Positions 56,101-64,000 of a stretch of 64,000 bases of DNA are shown one piece after another; within the stretch, counting starts at the first letter, position 1, and the number at the start of each line of letters is the position of its first letter. Both the position numbers and the translations under genes were made by a program. Source of the DNA: Branchiostoma floridae (Eukaryota > Chordata > Leptocardii > Amphioxiformes > Branchiostomatidae); NCBI RefSeq assembly GCF_000003815.2, contig NC_049991.1, positions 19,765,764 to 19,829,763 on the forward strand, in the 5' to 3' direction. The notes beneath the pieces were generated by a model. The model was not told where the DNA came from and made no database searches. It saw nothing but the letters and a program-made list of their open reading frames with translations.

Positions 56101-57920
56101 GAACCCTGACACCCTATAGCCAGAATGGTCAAGAAGTGCCAAGTAGCTTTTGTCGAAGGGACAGAACTGGTGCACGGTAGCAAACCGCCGTAAATCGTTG
56201 TTCGACTCTGACGACAAGAGTTAAATTTTCCTTCGTCACAAGAAGCCTTGACACTCCAACTAATCCCCACCATGTGTAGACTCGTAATTAGCAAAGGCCC
56301 ACTGGGTGTACTTGAGAGGGGCGAGCTGTCCAGCCGAGGTTTCCGGCCCTTTCCACAAGTCGAGGCGCGAAGGCCAAACTACCCCACGTCCAGCGAACGT
56401 GACGTCAAACGTGACTTTGAACTTATGGTGGTCCGAACCAGCCTTGAAGACGGAGCCGGTAACATCTACCACCTGCCGACTTAGGATTACCATCGGACCA
56501 CCGTTAGGGGTTGATACAGCGAGGACACTATCACGCACTAGTGCTACCACTGCGGGGTTGTTTTTACTGTTGTTTGACGACACAACCACCAAACAGAATC
56601 AAACCAACAACAACAAACGTGCGCATACTAGAGGTTATTTTGGTAGTCTCTACCAGACTGACTACGCTGGCTATTATAGGGAGAATAATTTGTCTGGGGA
56701 GTTTAGCTACCAGAGGAGTTGGTCGGCCGAGAAGGAGAAACATGAACCTAAGCGTGGACTTACTCCCCTGGCTAATTTCCCGATTATGTTTGCCGAATTC
56801 TTCAATCCCCGTACCCCCGTAGAAAGGCCTGGTGGAGGCTATTTTTTTTGGAAGTGTCGTGTTCTTCAGCCAAGTTCCAATACTTCCGGGTACTTATAAG
56901 AAAACGTTCATACTGTGTGTATTCAAGGCATAGAAGGTACATTGACATGTGTTCCTGCCCCTTGTTTTGTTGTTAACTCATGACGACCGGTTATGTTACT
57001 GAACTTGGTGATCACAGAGGGGCTCATATATTTTTGAGATGTGTATGGAATTTTACCTGGGATTATGACAGAAAACATCACACCAGTCACTTAGATGTTT
57101 GAACAACTCTAAACAGTCGAGAAAAAACATTTTCAAGCCCTACGTTTTATTCTGTGTAGTTAATAACATGATATTTGACAGAGCATCATTTCCCCAGCCG
57201 CACAATTCTAACGACAGAGGCCTACATACAAATTGTGTAAATGTTAAATTGTGTCCTACCAAACTCTTTCGTGATTCTAACAAACAAAAAACTTAAAATG
57301 AATCTAGTTCGGGAAACACCAGGATTGGATATTAGGATTTTACCATGGTCAATATTGACCGAAGAAGGCCATATATAGATACCAGGACTCATGCAGTTTA
57401 CCTTCTTACTTTTCTTTATCCGAACAGACAACGGTTGAATCATGTCAAGGTCAGGAAACGCAACGATCCATCTTCCGTGCCTGCGTTCCGCGGTCCCCGC
57501 AGGTGACAGCTGGGTTTATGTATGTCTAGGTCAGGAAATGCGGGACCTACCTTTCCCGTTGCTGAAGAGGCGCATGAGGTACAGGTCTGGTCGGGAGGAG
57601 AAGACCTCAGCCTTGGTCACCAGCGCCTCCCTCACCGCGGCGTACCCGTTCAGCACGACCACCTGTTGCGGCCCGAACTTCACCCCCAGCACCGGCCCGT
57701 ACTCCCGGCTCCACTCCGAGAACTTCACGTGCGGCCGGCGGCCCAGCAGCGGCAGGTGCCCGAGCAGCGGCCAGGCGGGCGGCCCTGGCGGGAACGTCCC
57801 CGTCCGACGACTCTTCTTGTTCATGAAGACGAGGAGCAGGACGAGAACGAGTGCCAGGCCGTACGTGGTGTCGCCCACGAAGAGCCGGGTAGGACTTGTC
57901 TGCAGTTTCGGGGAAGCCAT
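53165..57920 (-). CDS. Cytochrome P450, CYP2 clan, gene B, complete, three exons
   Basis: ER-anchored haem monooxygenase, close paralogue of gene A, with the same three-exon structure and phases. Exons (minus): 57920-57551, 54865-53897 and 53343-53165; 505 aa. Features: membrane anchor (about 21-33), basic patch NKKSRR, PPGPP (44-48), C-helix W134-KAQ-R138, I-helix AGSEST (314-319), K-helix E370-IL-R373, PTRF (425-428), haem loop FLVGRRAC-IG with Cys451. All are intact. Start at 57920 is preferred over an in-frame ATG at 57974. A TATA-like TTATATAAG lies at 57986-57994, so transcription should begin downstream of 57974. Substrate unknown. Exon 3 is preceded by a 16-bp minisatellite, and a degraded copy of the exon 2 acceptor region lies just upstream. 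Confidence 0.92.
53365..53720. repeat. ~16-bp minisatellite in P450 B intron 2
   Basis: Units such as TTAGCAACGGTCGAACTTGG and TTAGCAACGATAGAA, in three-unit super-repeats near 53372-53520 and degenerating rightwards. It begins within about 25 bp of the exon 3 acceptor. Confidence 0.9.
54845..55200. repeat. Tandem duplication of ~180 bp spanning P450 B exon 2 acceptor
   Basis: AAGGTGCCAGACCGATCCCTG (54849) and AAGGTGCCAGGCCGACCCCTG (55031) begin two copies. Each continues with GAGAGTGAAACATNACTT, TCTCCAGTCAACTTAAGG and CATGCAATNCACGAAAA. The second copy is a partial, non-coding echo of the exon 2 start. Confidence 0.85.
56260..56592 (-). other. Unidentified 110-codon ORF in P450 B intron 1
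   Basis: Minus-strand open frame with a protein-like stretch (VFKAGSDHHKFKVTFDVTFA) but no recognised family, no splice context and opposite-frame ORFs of similar length. It could be a transposon fragment. Reported only so the stretch is not blank. Confidence 0.25.
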
Positions 57921-57985
57921 GATGCGTGAGGACGTCCAAGTGTTCTTCGTACAGACTTCTGTAGTGGCTGACAACGTGACAGCGT

Positions 57986-57994
57986 CTTATATAA
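57986..57994 (-). promoter_or_regulatory. TATA box of P450 gene B
   Basis: Minus-strand TTATATAAG about 66-74 bp upstream of the chosen ATG. Confidence 0.55.
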
Positions 57995-58074
57995 GAGCTG
58001 ACTCGCTCCACTTGGCTAAGACGGGCACAGGCATGACGGGTCTGGCGATCAGGGTCAAAGACTCGAGTTCTCTC

Positions 58075-61000
58075 TGACGAACCAGTCGTCAGGCAAGTTG
58101 CGCCAATGAGACGGTGAGAACGTATATCTCTCATCCCCTCGCGTCAGATCCTTGCACGTGACACTGCCTGGGGTTTGTTTATGGTTTTCCTTCAACGGAT
58201 ATAGGAAGTGACGTTGTGCCTTGGAAGCCAGAAAGAAGCTCTTCTCCACAACCAGTAAAAAATAAGCCGGTTGCATCAGAAATGCTTCCTAAGCTTGTAC
58301 ACGAGTCAGAAGCCATTGGACCCAAAGGCTGCAGAAGCAACGACGTTCTAGAAATGTTCAGCTAAACTTTCTACAAGCATCACACACCCTACGCCTCCTT
58401 TCTTTGACTTTGACTTTGTTTGGATCCACATTTGACCTCTCTCAGTTGTCAGTTTGCCCGTGAAGCCGAGTGATTTGTCCGTGAAGTTCGTGAGGTCATC
58501 GACCTCCTGGGGAGGACACGCCTACCTCGGGCAGAGCGCCACCGCGCACGGGGGAGGCACGTGTTACATCCGGGTTCTCCAAACATGCCGGGCCGCTACA
58601 CTCGGAGATCGGGGTGGGCAGGTACAACGTTTTGTCACCTTTGCCAGAATGGCAAGGTTATGTTTAAGGCTTGTACGTCTGTGTGTGTGTGTGTGTGTGT
58701 GTGCGCGTGTGTGTGTGTGTGTGTGAACAGCATAACTCGAGAAGCCTTGGATGGATCCTGATGATATTTGGTAGGTGGGTAGGGGTCGGGAAAACAAAGG
58801 TCAAGTTCAATAATGGGCCCCCTAGCAGCTTGCTAAGGTACTTTAGCGGAACTTCCACTTTTGATATCTCGTGTTCTGGGCATGCTGTGTTCGTGATTTT
58901 TTGGGTGGTAGATAGCCCTTGGAGCAGAGAGCAAGTGTTGTGAGTTTGGGCTCCCTAGATATCTCTATGAAAATTGGAGACATTGTTTTGGTTGTGTCTT
59001 TGTGTGTGCCTGTCTGTGTATTTGTGTTTCCAGATTTTTTAGTCGGCATACTAGTAATTCAAGAACCTCTGGATGGATTACGATGATATTTGGAACGCTA
59101 CACTTGGAGATCAGGGTGGGTAGGTACAACATTTTATTATCACCATGTGTCTGTCTGTCTACGTGTTTGTGTGAACCTAGGTAGGTGTCGGGAAACCAAT
59201 GGCCATGGTAGTTTTTTTTTTAAAATTTTATTTCGTTGGCAGTATAACAAGAAATACAACCAGGGCTACTTTTAGAAGGCTATTATCAAGGGCTAGCCCT
59301 GGTAACAGCACAATACACAATATAAACGCAGGGCATTTGTAAGCGTTCAACCCAGCCTTTGTTAAATAAAAACAAACACTTTCCACATGTTTTCTACTCT
59401 TCTACTAGTCAAGTATACTCCGTAGTCTTCCAGTTATCGCGACAGGACAATGCATGGAAATGTGTCGGGAAAACTTCAGCTTTTAAATTGCCAAAGCGAC
59501 TTTGCCAAGGGTTGAAGAGGCTTCGTCTAGCGACCCTGATAAACTTTCCTTAGATTTCTTTAAGACTTCTCAGTGCTCTAGTCTGGGTGTAGCAAGCACT
59601 GCCTTATCCATTTAGGAACCGAATCTCTGATAACGACAACTAAGACATGGTCCTTACAAGTCAGTAACTCGCGTTACTTTCTCCTACGTTCTGTGCTGGC
59701 CTCCTTGCATACTTTCTTTATGTGGAGCACAATTTTACATAATTCACTCAAACCGTCATCTAGTTCATTGAGTTTACTGGGATACCCTCTAGTCCTTAAT
59801 GGGACTAACCTTCTAAGACTCGGTAACGATACAAAGATTAATACAAATTCATAAAACAGATGTACACATAATTGTATGATACATGGAGTCCTCGTCGACT
59901 TGACGGACGAACGACACTGATACAGATTACATACAAATACAGACCAGAATAACATACAGATGCATACTTAAAATAAAGAATTAAAAAATAAGAACTATGA
60001 GCAGTGGTCAGACCAAAATTTACAATCATGGACTGACTAAAAACCCTTAGGTTGCATTATATTCATCTATCATTTTCTTGAACCGCCCCACATTGGATAC
60101 AGTCATAACTTTGCATTCCACAACTTTACAGATTTACGGGTGTCATGGTGGACTAGAAGCTCCTGCCAGAAACCCCCGCCCCCAGGCCGTCAATACGCGT
60201 TTCTGTCTCCCTTTCTAGTACTATAAGTAGGTGAAAGGTGGGCTCCCAGCCTTGTAAGCGTCTATGTCCATAGTACCAGGTCAGATACAGCTTTGTTGCG
60301 ACCTTGACATTGTCCTACAAACCTCAGTCTTCCGTCCCTTATTTTTGTCTGAAAGTTTTGTTTAACAGACTCGCATACACGTCTTTTAAATTGTTCTTGC
60401 GTAAGTTTAGACACATCGTAGCATTCTGGGGTCGCATCCATTCATCTTAGCCGATGCTAGATACTTCTCTTCACTTGAGGCGATTGACAAAAATTGTGTA
60501 AAGGCCCTTTTTTAAGGTCACAACATTGGAATCTTCCAGGGATTCGAACTCAGTAACTCCAGGTTCTGAGTCTACAACCCTAACCACCTGTAATCCATTA
60601 AATATCACTGTTTCTTCGCTATCTTCAGGAGTCCCTTATATAGGCACAAATCAATATTGATTAATTGTGCAAATAAACCGTAACGGGCACTCAATTGTAC
60701 GAGGTTGAAATGTTCCAGATCCGGAGACGTACTATATGATGAACAGGGTCAATGCTCGTTCGGTCAGCATGCGGACATGGCACAGTGTCCAGTCGTAGGC
60801 CAAGGATGAAGACACATCAAATGATATGCACGGATACCCAACTTGTACTTGTGTGCTCACCGTGAAGCGGTTCTCCTGTTATGCAGTACAAATACAAATG
60901 GTTTTCTCGGATGAAAAATCTCCAGGCTAGACTGTCTCCCTGCCGCCAGTTCATACAAGTCTAACTGGTGGCAACCAGTTCGTACAAGAATGAACTAGTG

Positions 61001-61800
61001 ACAGTGAAGGTATTTTTTTCTAAATTTCATTTCATCAATTTTCAGTGGTTTCACGTTCCTACATGGTTGCCACATCAAGGACTAACACACCGTGACGCAA
61101 ATAAAAAAGACACGATAGGTTATTCAAAACAAAAATAAAAATCAACCGCCTACAGAACACATACTAAACGATCACTCTGAGAGGTCAAGATTCGTAAATG
61201 CTCCCTGTGTGAATGTACCCTGACGATACCCGGACGGGGGGTGGACTGTGGTTATCGACAGGGAGAAGGCGCCAATAAATCAAGAGACAGGTGTTTCAAA
61301 GGGAAAACTCAAACCGACTGCCCTTAATCTTAAGAACACCTGTTTAACGTTTATATGAGGAATCTGGTCAAAACTAGACCAATTGTATTCCGCCCCATTT
61401 AGCCCTTTGTCTATCCTACTAACTGATATACGTTACGAGGCGGGCCGAATGTGGGTCAAGGACGCCATCAGTACTCATGCCCTGTAGGTCACCCTACGTA
61501 AGAGACCTACATGTACAGGTCACCCTAGGCACGAGTCCTACAGGACATGACTGGCGAGACCTCGTCACAAAACAGCGATTAGCATAATTGGCGGGAAATC
61601 AGTTTTTCTGCTGGATGATGAGGGTTGAAAGTTTTGATACGGTACAAGAAGAGTTCTTTAACTGTTTGAAGATGCCTGCTGTGAACATGAAGATCTTCCT
61701 AGTGTCTTAAGTAGTCCTAGATAGAATCGCGAGAAGGAGGGGAAGAGTCAAGAGCAATCGTCAAGCAGTTCGTCAAGATGAGATGGAAATGATAAAGTAT
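58075..61800. other. Intergenic, repeat fragments, no gene
   Basis: Two related units with GGATGGAT(C/T)(C/A)(T/C)GATGATATTTGG occur at about 58747 and 59072. GCTACACT(C/T)GGAGATC(G/A)GGGTGGG occurs at about 58596 and 59096. This indicates a diverged direct repeat of 0.3-0.5 kb period. A (GT)n run lies at 58680-58725. Otherwise nothing coding is seen. Confidence 0.6.
58680..58725. repeat. (GT)n microsatellite
   Basis: About 22 GT dinucleotides with one GC interruption. Confidence 0.95.
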
Positions 61801-61808
61801 TCAAAATT

Positions 61809-62128
61809 CATCGTCATAATAGAATTGTCAATTCAGCTAGATTCATATAGGCACGTGTACAGCTCCAACCTCGTCATAATAGAATTGAGAATACAGCTAT
61901 ATTCAGGTAAACTTTGTACATCTTTATAATAGAATTGGAAACACAGCTGGATTCGGGTACAATTCCTACCCGTCATGATATAATTGGAAATACATCTAGC
62001 AATGTGTGTACAATTCCCACCCGTCAAAATGGAATTGGAGATAAATCTAGATTCATACATGTAGACAGTTTCTGCTTCGTCATGATAGAATTGGAAATAC
62101 AAGAAGATTCGGGTGCAATTCCTGCTTG
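61809..62128. repeat. ~60-bp satellite, about six diverged units
   Basis: Units share CGTCATNATAGAATTGGAAATACAGCTNGATTC followed by GGTACAATTCCTACC. Each contains the AGAATTG and ATTC phrases at about 60-bp spacing. Ends at a poly-C run (about 62131-62150). Confidence 0.85.
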
Positions 62129-62159
62129 TGACCCCCCCCCCCCCCCCCCCACTTCAGGA

Positions 62160-63229
62160 GATCCGACTCCTCTACAGGCAGCTAGATAACTCACGGTGTG
62201 ATGACACACGAAGTTAGCTGTGAGTAAAAATATGTATACATATAATGGCGACCCGGTCCGGGTCAGGTTTGACCACGTTGCTAAAGATGTTTAATTTGCT
62301 CCCAGTAGTTCCGGAACTGAGTCCTTCACAACAACAATAGAGACGTACCGTTACCGTGCCGTTAGGATCGGAGGAGTGTCATGGACATCTGTTGTTGATA
62401 CAGAACGCCCGGTTTTGGATCAAACACACTTCCGCTCCTGAAAGCCTCTTTTGAAACCTTTTTCTGCTCGTTGAAAGAGTCGACAAAGCCCGGTGATGAC
62501 ACTGGCATTGAACCTGAACGTGTGGCGTTGTCAACAAGGGGACGTTGTCTCGTTGCGTTAGACATCAAACAACACCAAAGAACGGCAGAAGCATTGATCA
62601 GGAAGGTGGTGGGAGAATTGGGTACTGTACCTTCTGTGTTTTGTGACTACAATCCCTCGAAAGGGATGATGTTTTGAGGCGGAAGTGGAACTTGTCGTAG
62701 TTTCATCTTTGTCTAGACTTACAACAACGTCCCATAGGAACGAGATGTAAGGAACTGACAGTGCCATATGGAACTAAAAGCTATTTTCAAATCATGAATT
62801 TGATCATGTCAAGACACTGCAACAATCGAGAATTGTCAACGGAAATGGACTTATCTTCTTTTTATTGCAGTCTTTTCTGTCGACTCCGTTTTGAAGAGAA
62901 AACGTAACATACGTCTCTGACAAGGCGTATTTATTTCGGCACTAGTTTGATAAAAACTGTATATCGTATTTTTCAAGAATTTTCATAAAATGTCATTGTT
63001 CATCGAAAGAGCGAGTGCCAGAACCAGGTGTGGACGAGACGGGTTGCTTCCTGAACAGCTTAACATTAACATGAAATTGGTTACGTAACGCGTCAAAACA
63101 GGTTAATTTTGGAAATGCAGGCTGCGTAGACAAACTATGCAAAAAGCAATTTTCAGTTTCAAGCACTCAATCTAAGTTACCAGCCCTTTGGACAGTCAGT
63201 TTTGTCATCTATAGGAGATACAACTACAT
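62160..63229. other. No gene recognised
   Basis: Short overlapping ORFs on both strands (62362-62767) show no family resemblance and no convincing splice sites. Nothing else is seen. Confidence 0.5.
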
Positions 63230-63675
63230 TAGGGCTGGGTACCGGTACAGAAAATTCAGGTCCAGGTCCAGTTCAGGTCCAGAGGATCAGGTCCAGGTCC
63301 GGACCTGAACCTGGACCTGATTCAGTATGACTCATACCAATGGTCCATTTCACTACAAAGAAATCTGTTTGGTGGAGTATTAGACATAACACTGGCGTTT
63401 TAAAATACTACAACGCTAACTGCACCTGTACGATTGACCAAGGGATTGACTGTAAACATTGGTAGAAAATACTATAAACTCTACTCTACTTCACTCTTGT
63501 CATTTTCTTCCAACTGCAAGCGCCAAAACGTATGAATGCCTTATAAAATAATATGTTAATTTTCTAATCGGTCCAACATCCGGTCCACCTAATTTTTTCA
63601 TGTCCGGTTTTTCTGGACCGGTCCAATAAGAAAAACCGGTTTTGTACCGGTACGCTGTACCGATACCCAGCCCTA
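63230..63675. mobile_element. hAT-type MITE (TAGGG-TGGG family), complete copy
   Basis: 446 bp. Ends TAGGGCTGGGTACCGGTAC and GTACCGATACCCAGCCCTA, flanked by an exact 8-bp duplication AACTACAT (63222-63229 and 63676-63683). Very close to the copy at 1146-1579. Confidence 0.9.
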
Positions 63676-64000
63676 AACTACATGTATCGACCAGTTGTCA
63701 ATTGCTTATCTAAAGCCCCCTTCACACGAATGAGCCAGAATGCCGTCGGAATAAAAAATTCTTTTTTATTCCTGGCAATTCCTGGCGATTCGTAGTGTGT
63801 TCTAACTGCATTCCAGCTACTCGTGTCGGTTCTTTTGGCTAGCCCGAAAGTTTTTGAGATGTTAAAAACTGTCGAGGTGCATTCGAAGTGGAGAAATGTC
63901 GAATGGCATTCGTAGTGGATTCTTAGTGGATTCTAACTATTCCTACTGCAGTCTGACCGCAGTCTGCGGCATTCCAACATTATTCGAAACATTCTTATCT

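Noticed and set aside
57921-57974. Upstream in-frame ATG for P450 B (MSATTEVCTKN...)
   Set aside because: The TATA box at 57986-57994 is too close for this ATG to be in the mRNA. The ATG at 57920 gives an N-terminus matching the paralogue in length.

Overview
This is animal genomic DNA: genes split by GT-AG introns, abundant microsatellites, minisatellites, foldback DNA transposons and tRNA-derived SINEs, and no bacterial-style operons. Gene content (NOL11, PIGX, mitochondrial thioredoxin, an axonemal-type protein, two CYP2-clan P450s), short introns and the repeat style suggest an invertebrate deuterostome, most likely a lancelet (Branchiostoma). The species is an inference and was not tested by search.

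Layout. 1-3922 (-): the 5' five coding exons of NOL11, which runs off the left edge. 4399-8473 (+): complete seven-exon PIGX, head-to-head with NOL11 across a 476-bp shared promoter gap. 8474-11023: no gene; foldback elements. 11024-16083 (-): an axonemal-like protein gene with two alternative, homologous terminal exons. 17985-28163 (+): the mitochondrial thioredoxin (TXN2) locus. Its first coding exon exists in six tandem copies (five apparently decoys or alternatives). The array is split by a 7.2-kb, very young, non-autonomous LTR retroelement lying on the minus strand. That element carries a captured, broken DDX3/Vasa-type DEAD-box helicase fragment. 28164-31475: no gene; MITEs.

31476-39515 (-) and 53165-57920 (-): two complete three-exon cytochrome P450 genes of the same subfamily in tandem (510 and 505 aa). 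They share a nearly identical 132-bp block in exon 1 that looks like gene conversion. Between them, 41785-49583 holds two head-to-tail copies of a non-coding mobile element (5.8 and 2.0 kb). The larger carries a 77-bp satellite and a ~2.3-kb hairpin-forming 80-bp satellite. 58,000-64,000: no recognised gene; satellites, SINE-like pieces and a complete hAT-type MITE.

How the genes relate: apart from the divergent NOL11/PIGX pair and the tandem P450 pair, the genes are functionally unrelated neighbours: ribosome biogenesis, GPI-anchor synthesis, cilium, mitochondrial redox and xenobiotic/steroid-type monooxygenation. The strongest leads are the TXN2 exon array, the LTR element with its helicase fragment, the tandem rolling-circle-like elements and the duplicated terminal exons. 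All exon boundaries come from reading splice signals and checking frame continuity; no alignment or transcript data were used.
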